64,000 bases of DNA from Microbacterium keratanolyticum (GTDB lineage Bacteria; Actinomycetota; Actinomycetes; Actinomycetales; Microbacteriaceae), in the NCBI RefSeq assembly GCF_016907255.1, contig NZ_JAFBBQ010000001.1:744001-808000 (forward strand), written 5' to 3'. A model generated the notes under the pieces. It saw nothing but the letters and a program-made list of their open reading frames with translations, was not told the origin of the DNA and did no database searches. The position numbers and the translations under genes were made by a program. Positions 37,252-44,904 of the stretch are shown piece by piece. The stretch's first letter is position 1. Each line of letters opens with the position of its first letter.

Positions 37252-38808
37252 TCAGAGTCCCTTCTCGGTCGTGACATCAGTTTCCGGAGCGGGCAGGTCG
37301 ATGCCGAAGGTGGCGCCCTCACCGAAGACGCTGTCGACCCATGCGGCGCCGCCGTGACCGTCCGTGATCGCACGAACGATGGCGAGGCCCAGCCCCGAGC
37401 CGGAGCGCGGTGTCGGACCGTTCGTGTCGGCACGTGCGCCGCCGCGCACGAAGCGCTCGAAGATGCGCTCCGCGTCGTCCGGGGCGACGCCGGGACCGGT
37501 GTCCTGCACCCAGAGCTGCAGACGGCGATCCATACCAGCGCCCTCGAAGCGCGATCCGATGCGGATGCGGTCGCCGTCGTTCGTGACCTGCACCGCATTC
37601 GCCGCGAGTTGGAGGACAGCCTGGGTGACGCGCTGCGGGTCCAGACGCACGGTGCCTTCCGCGACTTCCATGAGCTGCCAGCGACGATCACCCAACGCCT
37701 GCGCCTTCGCCTCGATGTCGAGCGTGAGCGTCGCGACATCGCACCCGGCGATGCGCACGAAGTCCGGCTGCTGTGCGCGTGCGAGCACCAGAAGATCGGT
37801 GACGATCCGACTCATCCTGCTCAGCTCGTCATTCACGAGGCGCAGCGTCTCGGCGCGCTCCTCCGGGTCATCACTGAGCAGTTCGAGCTGTCCGCGCACC
37901 ACGGTGATCGGTGTGCGCAGCTCGTGCCCCGCGTCGTCCACGAACTGCTGCTGCGTCGCGTGCAGGCGCTCCAAGCGATCCAGCATCTGATTGAAGGTCG
38001 TCGCGACCGCGGCGATGTCGTCGGTGCCCTCGACGGGCACGCGGGTCGTCAAGTCGTGTTCGCTGATGCTCTGCGCGACGCGGTGCACGGCGCGTACCGG
38101 GGCGAGGATCTGCCCCGCCACGAGCCACGCGACGCCCGAGCTCAGCAGAATTCCTGCGAAGGCGATGCCGGCGAACGCCGCGACGCCCTCCTCCACTGCG
38201 GCCCGGTCGTCGCCGGTCAGCTGCACGATCAGGAGTGCGCCGCTGCGCTCGCCCAGGGTGAAGTCCACGCGCCCCCAGCGCAGGGGGCCGGCAGGCGAGT
38301 CCTCTGATGCCCCGGCACGCACGGTCGGCGCGAGCATCTCGGCCGGGATGCTCCTGCCGGGCGTCATGTCCAGCGGATGCTTCTCCTCAGGAGCGACGCC
38401 GTCGGCGACCGTGAGCACCTCACCGTCGACGACGCCGACGAGGATCTCGTTCTCGTGCACCGACTGGCGACCCACGAAATCCGCGAGCAGCTTCTCGACC
38501 GAGGCGAACGGCTCATCGGTGCCCGCATCGATCCCGGTGTCGATGAAGCGCACGAACTCGGCGGCTTCCTGTTCGATCTCGGTGTTCGCCGCGGTCTCAA
38601 CACCCGAGAGAAAGAGGCTTCGGCCGATCAGCCCCACGGCGAGCATCGTGAAGACCGTGCTCAGGATGATCCACGCGGTGATCCGCCAGCGGGCGGGCAG
38701 CGTGCGGGTGCGCAGGGTCCGCAGCCGCTCGGGCGCGGGAGCTGGAGCGACCGGTGCGGTGACCGGGAGGGGCGCGGTGAGAGGCACGGTGGGCGCGTCA
38801 GTCGTCAT
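37252..38808 (-). CDS. Sensor histidine kinase
   Basis: The protein is 518 residues from the ATG at 38808, which has GGAG 7 bp upstream; an ATG at 38832 is the alternative. A proline/alanine-rich cytoplasmic head precedes the first membrane helix (ITAWIILSTVFTMLAVGLIG). An extracellular domain of about 130 residues follows, then a second helix, a HAMP domain, the His box DDAGHELRTPITVVRGQ, an N box (LQLAANAVQV), the G1 box DTGPGVAPDD and the G2 box GSGLGLAIV. All kinase motifs are intact. It pairs with the regulator 1 bp downstream. Confidence 0.92.
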   Translation of the reverse strand: MTTDAPTVPLTAPLPVTAPVAPAPAPERLRTLRTRTLPARWRITAWIILSTVFTMLAVGLIGRSLFLSGVETAANTEIEQEAAEFVRFIDTGIDAGTDEPFASVEKLLADFVGRQSVHENEILVGVVDGEVLTVADGVAPEEKHPLDMTPGRSIPAEMLAPTVRAGASEDSPAGPLRWGRVDFTLGERSGALLIVQLTGDDRAAVEEGVAAFAGIAFAGILLSSGVAWLVAGQILAPVRAVHRVAQSISEHDLTTRVPVEGTDDIAAVATTFNQMLDRLERLHATQQQFVDDAGHELRTPITVVRGQLELLSDDPEERAETLRLVNDELSRMSRIVTDLLVLARAQQPDFVRIAGCDVATLTLDIEAKAQALGDRRWQLMEVAEGTVRLDPQRVTQAVLQLAANAVQVTNDGDRIRIGSRFEGAGMDRRLQLWVQDTGPGVAPDDAERIFERFVRGGARADTNGPTPRSGSGLGLAIVRAITDGHGGAAWVDSVFGEGATFGIDLPAPETDVTTEKGL

Positions 38809-39097
38809 CGCCTGCTCCGCTGTCGTCGTCATCGTCGTCTCCCGCCGGCGGCGCCGGTGCAGGCGCAGGGGCTGGGGGCGCGGGAGGCGCGGGGGCCGGC
38901 ACGACGGGCGCAGGAGCCGCCGGAGCGGAAGGAGTGCGCGTGGGCGTCGGGCTCGGCGCCACGACCGGAACCTCGATCACTCGGGTCGGCAGATCCGGAG
39001 CATCCGGGATCTGCGCCAGCGCGATCACACCGGCAGCGCACACCACCGGAACGGCGATGAGTGCGCCGGGAAGAAGAAAACGTCGTGCGGAGGACAT
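38798..39097 (-). CDS. Small membrane-anchored, proline-rich protein with an aspartate-rich tail
   Basis: The protein is 99 residues. A basic start (MSSARRFLL) leads into one hydrophobic helix (PGALIAVPVVCAAGVIALA). An extracytoplasmic Pro/Ala-rich segment follows, then a DDDDDDSGAGDDD end. The acidic tail looks able to bind divalent cations. It is the first gene of the kinase-regulator-permease operon and overlaps the kinase start, so it could be an accessory sensor for the kinase. No family is recognised. The ribosome-binding site is weak (TAAGAAC). Confidence 0.6.
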   Translation of the reverse strand: MSSARRFLLPGALIAVPVVCAAGVIALAQIPDAPDLPTRVIEVPVVAPSPTPTRTPSAPAAPAPVVPAPAPPAPPAPAPAPAPPAGDDDDDDSGAGDDD

Positions 39098-39128
39098 GTT
39101 CTTATCGTGCCCGGCGTTCGTGAGGCTC

Positions 39129-39161
39129 AGATGAGGAGGAGATGAAGATTCCTTCATCTCC
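39129..39161. promoter_or_regulatory. Direct repeats of AGATGA upstream of the two-component operon
   Basis: AGATGA occurs at 39129-39134 and 39140-39145, an 11-bp period. On the minus strand this reads TCATCT twice, followed upstream by the inverted copy at 39153-39161. An 11-bp direct repeat is the usual layout of OmpR-family boxes, so autoregulation is likely. Confidence 0.5.
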
Positions 39162-39169
39162 GGATGCGA

Positions 39170-39964
39170 TCAGGGGCGACGGTCGCGGATCGCGCGAAGT
39201 GCCAGCTGCGTTCCGATGACGACCAGATATGCCGCGAACAGCATGTTCGCGACGGCCGGGTTGATCAGCGTGGCGATCCAGGCGCCGAGCGCGGTCGTCG
39301 CACACGCCGAGAGACCGACGACACCCGCAGCGACCAGGTCGATGTTGCGATGACGCAGGTTGCCGATCGTCCCCGACACCGCGGCCGGAATCATCATGAG
39401 CAGCGACGTGCCCTTGGCGACCAGATCGCTCGTTCCGAAGGCGAGCATGAGCACCGGAACCACCACGATGCCCCCGCCGACGCCGATCAGACCGGAGAGA
39501 ATGCCGGTGAGGACGCCGACGACAACGAGCGCGAGGCCCGAGATCCAGTCGAGCGTGAGCACGGCATCCCGCGACGGAATCACCAGGAACAGACTCACGA
39601 TAACCAGGACCAGGAAGCCGACGAAGATCCAGCGCAGCACGGTCTGCGACACCCGCGGCAGCAGCCGCGTGCCGATCTGCGCGCCCACGACGGCCCCGAC
39701 GGCGAGCAGAAGCGCAGGAATCCAGGCGACGGAATCCGAGGCCGCATACGAGAGCACGCCGATGCTCGCGGTGGGCACGATCGCACCCAACGAGGTTCCG
39801 GCGGCGAGACGCTGGTTGAATCCCAGCATCAGCACGAGAAGCGGCACGATCACGGTGCCCCCGCCAACGCCGAACAGTCCGGAGAGGAGTCCCGCCGTGA
39901 GGCCGATGCCGATCAGGATCGCGTAGCCGCGCACACCCCGCTGCTCGGTCTCTGCGGAATTCAC
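39170..39964 (-). CDS. TauE/SafE-family sulfite/organosulfonate exporter
   Basis: The protein is 264 residues with about eight helices and two homologous halves. Each half has the family's glycine motif: GLLSGLFGVGGGTVIVPLLVLMLG and GILSGLIGVGGGIVVVPVLMLAFG. I chose the GTG at 39964 because GAGGAGGG precedes it. The open frame extends to 40048 over the terminator region. Substrate is unknown within the family (sulfite, sulfoacetate, taurine and other small anions). It stands alone between the two-component operon and tctA. Confidence 0.85.
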   Translation of the reverse strand: MNSAETEQRGVRGYAILIGIGLTAGLLSGLFGVGGGTVIVPLLVLMLGFNQRLAAGTSLGAIVPTASIGVLSYAASDSVAWIPALLLAVGAVVGAQIGTRLLPRVSQTVLRWIFVGFLVLVIVSLFLVIPSRDAVLTLDWISGLALVVVGVLTGILSGLIGVGGGIVVVPVLMLAFGTSDLVAKGTSLLMMIPAAVSGTIGNLRHRNIDLVAAGVVGLSACATTALGAWIATLINPAVANMLFAAYLVVIGTQLALRAIRDRRP

Positions 39965-40035
39965 GCGTTCGCCCTCCTCCGGAGTCCGCACCTCGTGTCC
40001 GGAGTCCGCCTTCCAGCCTATGCCCGCGCAGGGAA

Positions 40036-40082
40036 CGCAGAAGACCACGAACCCGGGGCACAGGGGTCCGTGGTCTTCTGCG
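40036..40082 (-). terminator. Terminator of the tctCBA operon
   Basis: A perfect 14-bp stem (CGCAGAAGACCACG with its complement at 40069-40082), extended by an interrupted CCC/GGG pairing, lies 15 bp past the tctA stop. Confidence 0.75.
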
Positions 40083-40097
40083 GGTCATCAGGAGTTC

Positions 40098-41645
40098 TCA
40101 GATCTCCGAATCCGCCTTGATCGGCACCGCGATCGATTCCGTGAGTGCCTGCTCGTATCGACGCTGGCGACGCTTCAGCCACAGACCGCCCGCGATCAGC
40201 AGGATCAACACGCCGTAGGCGCTCGCGGCGAAGGGCTGCGTCACCAGCGTCGTCAGGTCTCCCTGACTGATCTGCAGGGCACGGCGCAGCTGCGCTTCAC
40301 CCATCGGACCGAGGATCATGCCGACCACGAGAGGTGCGATCGGGTACCCGTAACGCCGCATGAAGTAGCCGAGGACACCGATGATCAGGAGGATCAGGAT
40401 GTCGATCGTCGAGAAGTTCAGCGCGTAGGCGCCGAACACGGCAAACACCAGGATGCCCGCATACAGGTACGGTCGCGGGATCTGCAGCAGCTTGACCCAC
40501 ATGCCGACGAGCGGCAGGTTCAGCACGAGCAAGATGACGTTGCCGATGTAGAGGCTTGCCACGAGTGCCCACACGAGGGCCGGCTGGTTGGTGAACAGCT
40601 GCGGCCCGGGCTGGATGCCATACGACTGGAATGCCGTGATGATGATCGCGGCGGTTGCCGTCGTGGGAAGACCCAGCGTCAGCAGGGGCACGAGCACACC
40701 GGCGGCCGCGGCGTTGTTCGCCGCTTCCGGACCGGCCACTCCCTCGATCGCGCCGCGACCGAACTCGTCCTTCCGCGTGGAGAGCTTGCGCTCCGCCGCG
40801 TAGGAGAGGAACGTCGCGACGTCCGCGCCGCCGGCGGGGATCGTGCCGATCGGGAATCCGATCGCCGATCCGCGCAGCCACGGCTTCCAGGACCGCCTCC
40901 AGTCCTCACGGGTCATCCAGCTGCGCCACCCACGGGTCACCGGGATGAGCGCGATCGGACCGCGTCGCAAGCGGGCGGCGATGTAGAGGCTCTCACCGAC
41001 GGCGAAGAGACCGACGGCGACCAGGACGACATCGATGCCGTCGGCAAGCGCGGGGACGCCGAGCGTGTAGCGCTGCTGGCCGGAGAGGATCTCGGTGCCC
41101 ACGAGCCCGAGGAACAGACCGACACCGAGCGACACCATGCCGCGCGACACCGAGGAGCCCAGCAGGGCTCCGACCGTGATGAAGGCGATGACGATCAGCG
41201 CGACGTAGTCCGCGGGGCCCAGATTCACGGCGAATCGCGCGAGCACCGGGGCGAGCAGCGTCAGGCCGATGGTCGCGATCGTGCCCGCGATGAACGAGCC
41301 GATCGCGGCGGTCGCGAGAGCGGCGGCACCGCGTCCGAGCTTGGCCATCTTGTTTCCCTCGATCGCTGTCACGATCGAGGCGGATTCGCCGGGGGTGTTG
41401 AGCAGGATCGATGTGGTCGAGCCGCCGTACATGCCGCCGTAGTAGATGCCGGCGAACGTGATGAGCGCGGCCGCGGGCTCCAGCGTGTAGGTGAGCGGCA
41501 GCAGCAGCGCGACCGTCATCGCGGGCCCGATCCCGGGGAGCACACCCACGGCGGTGCCGAGAAGCACACCCAGGAACGCGAACACGAGGTACTGCGGCTG
41601 CAACGCCGTCGCGAAGCCCTCGAGCAGAAGAGTCCAGCTATCCAT
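40098..41645 (-). CDS. tctA: Tripartite tricarboxylate transporter, large membrane subunit TctA
   Basis: The protein is 515 residues with about 12 helices. Conserved motifs are [23 protein letters not shown] near the N-terminus, [24 protein letters not shown] and the second repeat [23 protein letters not shown]. TctA carries the transport path for citrate or related carboxylates using an ion gradient. Its ATG shares one base with the tctB stop (TGATG). The substrate is not deducible; the CitA-like sensor next door suggests a di- or tricarboxylate. Confidence 0.93.
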   Translation of the reverse strand: MDSWTLLLEGFATALQPQYLVFAFLGVLLGTAVGVLPGIGPAMTVALLLPLTYTLEPAAALITFAGIYYGGMYGGSTTSILLNTPGESASIVTAIEGNKMAKLGRGAAALATAAIGSFIAGTIATIGLTLLAPVLARFAVNLGPADYVALIVIAFITVGALLGSSVSRGMVSLGVGLFLGLVGTEILSGQQRYTLGVPALADGIDVVLVAVGLFAVGESLYIAARLRRGPIALIPVTRGWRSWMTREDWRRSWKPWLRGSAIGFPIGTIPAGGADVATFLSYAAERKLSTRKDEFGRGAIEGVAGPEAANNAAAAGVLVPLLTLGLPTTATAAIIITAFQSYGIQPGPQLFTNQPALVWALVASLYIGNVILLVLNLPLVGMWVKLLQIPRPYLYAGILVFAVFGAYALNFSTIDILILLIIGVLGYFMRRYGYPIAPLVVGMILGPMGEAQLRRALQISQGDLTTLVTQPFAASAYGVLILLIAGGLWLKRRQRRYEQALTESIAVPIKADSEI

Positions 41646-42208
41646 CAGAACATCCCTCCCAGCCAGCCGAAGAGCGGGCCCCACGGCAGCGACAGACCCA
41701 GCAGTCCGCCGAACACGATCTGCACGCTGAGCGCGACGAGGAGGCCAACGAGGAAGGCCATCCACCAGCGCTTGGCACCGAGCGACCAGGCCACGCCGCC
41801 GAACAGGATCGCCGCAGAAGGCGCCCAGCCGATGGGTTCGAGCAGGAGCAGATGCGCGACGATCAGGGCGACGATCTTCGCGAGCGTGAGCCAGTCGGTG
41901 GACATCGACTCGTCGATGTCCTCACCCTCTTCGAGCTCCACACGCTGGCCGCGGAAGATTCCTACGATCACCGCCGCCGACGCGGCGAGGAGGAGGATCG
42001 AGACGACCAGCGGGAAGACGGTCGGTCCCACCTGCGCGCCCACGGGCACGCGAATACCGAAGACTCCGACCAGGGCGAAGACCCCGAGTGTGAGCATGAG
42101 AACGGCGAACACCAGCTCGCCGATGGGGAGGGAAGCACGAGACCGTGCGGGCCGACTTTCCTCGGCCCGCACGGTGTCAGGTCCCGTCCCCGGAGACCCA
42201 GCAATCAT
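41645..42208 (-). CDS. tctB: Tripartite tricarboxylate transporter, small membrane subunit TctB
   Basis: The protein is 187 residues with four hydrophobic helices (about 29-48, 60-82, 112-130 and 145-175). The order fits TctB: a cytoplasmic head, two helices, an acidic loop ([12 protein letters not shown]) and two more helices. The ATG at 42208 starts one base after the tctC stop. TctB proteins are poorly conserved, and the assignment rests on topology and position between tctC and tctA. Confidence 0.85.
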   Translation of the reverse strand: MIAGSPGTGPDTVRAEESRPARSRASLPIGELVFAVLMLTLGVFALVGVFGIRVPVGAQVGPTVFPLVVSILLLAASAAVIVGIFRGQRVELEEGEDIDESMSTDWLTLAKIVALIVAHLLLLEPIGWAPSAAILFGGVAWSLGAKRWWMAFLVGLLVALSVQIVFGGLLGLSLPWGPLFGWLGGMF

Positions 42209-42209
42209 T

Positions 42210-43238
42210 TCAACCAACCAGACCGATGTTCTTCAGGGTCGCCGAGACATCCATGATGTTCGTCTTCAGGAACGAGTCGAACTCCGAGCCGATCAGGAAC
42301 GCATCGTTCCATCCGCGCGTCTCGAGCTCCGACGTCCATGCGTCGGTCTCGTGCAGCTCCGTCACAACCCGCTCGAGTTCCGCACGCGTCGCGTCGTCGA
42401 TGCCACCCGGTGCGATCACGCCGCGCCAGTTGGTGAGGACGACATCGATGCCCTCGTCCGTGATCGTCGGGGTGTCGGGCAGCTGCTCGACCGGGTTCTC
42501 CGACGAGACGGCGAGCGCGCGCATGTCGCCCGACTCGATGTGCTGGACGAACTCGCCGACGCCGGAGATGCCTGCGGAGACCTGGTTGCCGATGATGAGG
42601 GCTGTTGCCTCGCCCCCACCCGAGTTCGGGATGTAGTTCAGCTTCGTCGGGATCTCCTCGGCCTTGAGACCGGATGCCTCGAGCACCAGGCCCGCAAGGA
42701 TGTGGTCGGCGCCACCGGCCGAGCCGCCCGTGATCGACACGGCCTGCCCGTTGGCGACGATGTCGTCGACGAGGTCGTCGAGCGTCTTGTACGGCGACGC
42801 CGCGGGAACGACGATGACCAGCGGCTCGTCGGTCAGACGGGCGATCGGGGTCGTGTCCTCCAGGCGCACCTTCGACGCGTTGGTCTCCACAGCGCCCACC
42901 ATGACGAGGCCGGTCACCATGAGAGTGTTCTGCTTCTTCTCGTTCGCGAGCGATGCGAGACCGACGGTGCCACCGGCACCGCCGATGTTCGTGACGGGCG
43001 CGCTCGACACGATGCCGTCACCGGTCAGAACCTGGGCGATCGCACGCCCGGTCTGGTCCCAGCCGCCGCCCGGGTCGGCCGGAACGACGATGTTGACGTC
43101 CGTGATCGCTTCGGCTTCGGGCGCGTCGCCCTTCTCCGGGGCGGCGGGTGTCGTGCCTCCGGCGCAGGCCGTCAATGCCAGCGCTCCGGCCGCGATGATG
43201 GCGGCCAGGCTGACCGTCCGCTTCGTTGCAGTTCTCAT
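42210..43238 (-). CDS. tctC: Tripartite tricarboxylate transporter, substrate-binding lipoprotein TctC
   Basis: The protein is 342 residues. A lipoprotein signal peptide (SLAAIIAAGALALTACAGG, lipobox LTAC) begins it. VPADPGGGWDQTGRAIAQVL and NIGGAGGTVGLASLANEKK are the TctC/Bug-family ligand loops. The Asp-containing second loop lies in SITGGSAGGADHILAG. It captures a carboxylate outside the membrane for TctA/TctB. It heads the operon, with a GAGGAG 5 bp before the ATG. Confidence 0.93.
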   Translation of the reverse strand: MRTATKRTVSLAAIIAAGALALTACAGGTTPAAPEKGDAPEAEAITDVNIVVPADPGGGWDQTGRAIAQVLTGDGIVSSAPVTNIGGAGGTVGLASLANEKKQNTLMVTGLVMVGAVETNASKVRLEDTTPIARLTDEPLVIVVPAASPYKTLDDLVDDIVANGQAVSITGGSAGGADHILAGLVLEASGLKAEEIPTKLNYIPNSGGGEATALIIGNQVSAGISGVGEFVQHIESGDMRALAVSSENPVEQLPDTPTITDEGIDVVLTNWRGVIAPGGIDDATRAELERVVTELHETDAWTSELETRGWNDAFLIGSEFDSFLKTNIMDVSATLKNIGLVG

Positions 43239-43308
43239 GCACTCCTCCTCGAGTGGCTCGTGATGCTGAGCTACAACGTAGAAGGAGAAATCCGCGCTCC
43301 TGAGTATC

Positions 43309-43343
43309 CGAAACTATTGCTCGGCCTTTCGGAACTATTGATC
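43309..43343. promoter_or_regulatory. Two 14-bp direct repeats in the tctC/regulator divergent region
   Basis: CGAAACTATTGCTC (43309-43322) and CGGAACTATTGATC (43330-43343) match at 12 of 14 positions with a 21-bp period, two helical turns. They are AT-richer than the surroundings. They lie 70-105 bp upstream of tctC and 57-91 bp upstream of the fused regulator at 43400, so they are the best candidate binding sites for it. Confidence 0.6.
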
Positions 43344-43399
43344 ACGGAAGGGCTCTTCGGGCGCTTGGGGCCCGCTCCCCGACCGGTCAGAATAGAGCC

Positions 43400-44641
43400 G
43401 TGGCCTCAAAGATGACGCTACGAGCACAGTTTCTCGTACTTCAAGCACTGATTGTGTGTGTGGTGACCCTCGCGGCCGGAATCATCACCGGCGTCCTGCA
43501 TGAGCAGGCGATCCGCGACGCGTACAAAGACCGGATGCAGGCGGTGGCGCAGTCCATCGCAGGCCTCCCCACGGTGATCAATGCCTTCGATGACGCGGAC
43601 CCTTCGCGCGTGATCCAGCCGATCGCCGAGGTCATCCGCGAAGCATCCGATCTCGCGTACGTGGTGATCGCCAATGAAGAGGGCATCCGCTACTCGCACC
43701 CGAACCCCGACCGCATCGGTGAGCGGGTCTCCACCGACCCGTCCATTCCGCTCGCGGGTGAGATCTATGTCGGTACCCAGACCGGAACCCTCGGCACCAC
43801 GTGGCGGGTGAAAGTCCCGGTGTTCGACAGCGGCGAGGTGATCGGCACGGCATCGGTGGGCATCCTCGAGAGCGAGCTGAACGAGGAGTTCGTCAACAAC
43901 CTCTTCTGGCTCACCGGCGCGATGGTGACGGCCGCGATCATCGGCGTATTCGGCTCCACCTGGGTCACCTCGATCATCCGCCGTCGCATCTACCGCCTGG
44001 AACCTCACGAGATCGCCGCCCTCGTGAAGAACCGGGAGACGACCATGCACCGGCTGAGCGAGGGCGTGATCGTCGTCGAGCACGACGGAATGATCAGCCT
44101 CGTCAACGACGCCGCCGCCGATCTGCTCGACTCCACCGCAGACCAGCTCACCGGAGCGCACGTCGACGATGCGCTGCCCGCCGAGCTCGTCCGGATCCTC
44201 AACGAGGGTGAGTCCGCGGGAAGCCCTGTCATCATCGGGCCCCGTGTGATCGTCGCGCGCAGCACGGGCGCACGCGTGGATGGCGAAGCATCCGAGGCGA
44301 CGATCCTGCTGCGCGACCACACCGAGCTCCACGATGTCGTGCGCCGCGTCGATGCGGCCGACGCGATCATCGCTTTCCGTGAGCGCCAGGGACTGCCGAA
44401 GGGCCTCAGCGCAGAGACGCTGGACCGCGTTGCAGCCGCGCTCGCCCAGCATCCGGATGCCTCGGCATCGGAGGTGGGCGACGCTCTCGGAATCTCCCGG
44501 GTGAGCGCGCGCCGCTACCTGGAGCATCTCGCGAGCATCGGCCGCGCGACACGCGCCCTGGACTACGGCACGAAGGGACGCCCCAGCACGCGCTACCGGA
44601 TGCTGGATGCGACCACCGGTCCGACGGTCGTCCCTCGCTAA
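43400..44641 (+). CDS. Membrane-bound one-component regulator: CitA-type sensor fused to CitB-type DNA-binding domain, no kinase or receiver
   Basis: The protein is 413 residues. One helix (residues 11-31), an extracellular Cache/PAS-like sensor (about 32-168) and a second helix (168-192) are followed by a cytoplasmic PAS domain (about 212-309; RLSEGVIVVEHDGMISLVN, TILLRDHTEL). This is the layout of CitA/DcuS histidine kinases. The His box and ATPase domain that should follow are absent. After a linker of about 20 residues comes GLPKGLSAETLDRVAAAL and GISRVSARRYLEHLASIGRA, ending GRPSTRYR, which is the C-terminal DNA-binding domain of CitB/DcuR response regulators. The GTG start has no clear ribosome-binding site. 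It is divergent from tctCBA, which it probably controls from the membrane. It could be an old in-frame deletion between adjacent citA and citB genes that became functional. Confidence 0.8.
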   Translation: MASKMTLRAQFLVLQALIVCVVTLAAGIITGVLHEQAIRDAYKDRMQAVAQSIAGLPTVINAFDDADPSRVIQPIAEVIREASDLAYVVIANEEGIRYSHPNPDRIGERVSTDPSIPLAGEIYVGTQTGTLGTTWRVKVPVFDSGEVIGTASVGILESELNEEFVNNLFWLTGAMVTAAIIGVFGSTWVTSIIRRRIYRLEPHEIAALVKNRETTMHRLSEGVIVVEHDGMISLVNDAAADLLDSTADQLTGAHVDDALPAELVRILNEGESAGSPVIIGPRVIVARSTGARVDGEASEATILLRDHTELHDVVRRVDAADAIIAFRERQGLPKGLSAETLDRVAAALAQHPDASASEVGDALGISRVSARRYLEHLASIGRATRALDYGTKGRPSTRYRMLDATTGPTVVPR

Positions 44642-44725
44642 CACCTTCCCACTGTCGCTTCAACCCCCGTGGCCACGCGACGGCGCGGGGTTAGTGTCAG
44701 ATCTCCACAGAGAGAAGGTGACGAC

Positions 44726-44902
44726 ATGAGCACACGACCCGACTCGCCAGCCCCCTCCGACCCCGAGGACTCCGGTGCGCCGACGACCGACGACGAGGCG
44801 CCCCTGGGCGGCAGCGAGGTGACCGAGGAAGAGCTGGAAGCCGATATCGCCGTCGAGGAGGACACCCTCAAGACGCTCGAGGGTGAGGCCCCGACGGGCT
44901 GA
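44726..44902 (+). CDS. Small acidic protein, unknown function
   Basis: The protein is 58 residues and strongly acidic (SEVTEEELEADIAVEEDTLKTLEG), with a disordered Ser/Pro/Asp-rich head. The ATG at 44726 follows AGAAGG at 7-bp spacing. It ends two bases before the jetC stop on the opposite strand. It has no membrane segment or recognised domain. It sits where jetD would be expected after jetC but is not related to it in size or direction. Confidence 0.55.
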   Translation: MSTRPDSPAPSDPEDSGAPTTDDEAPLGGSEVTEEELEADIAVEEDTLKTLEGEAPTG

Positions 44903-44904
44903 GG

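Noticed and set aside
44643..44700. Possible terminator hairpin after the fused regulator (AACCCC with GGGGTT)
   Set aside because: Only six paired bases with a 19-nt loop and no U-tract; too weak to call.
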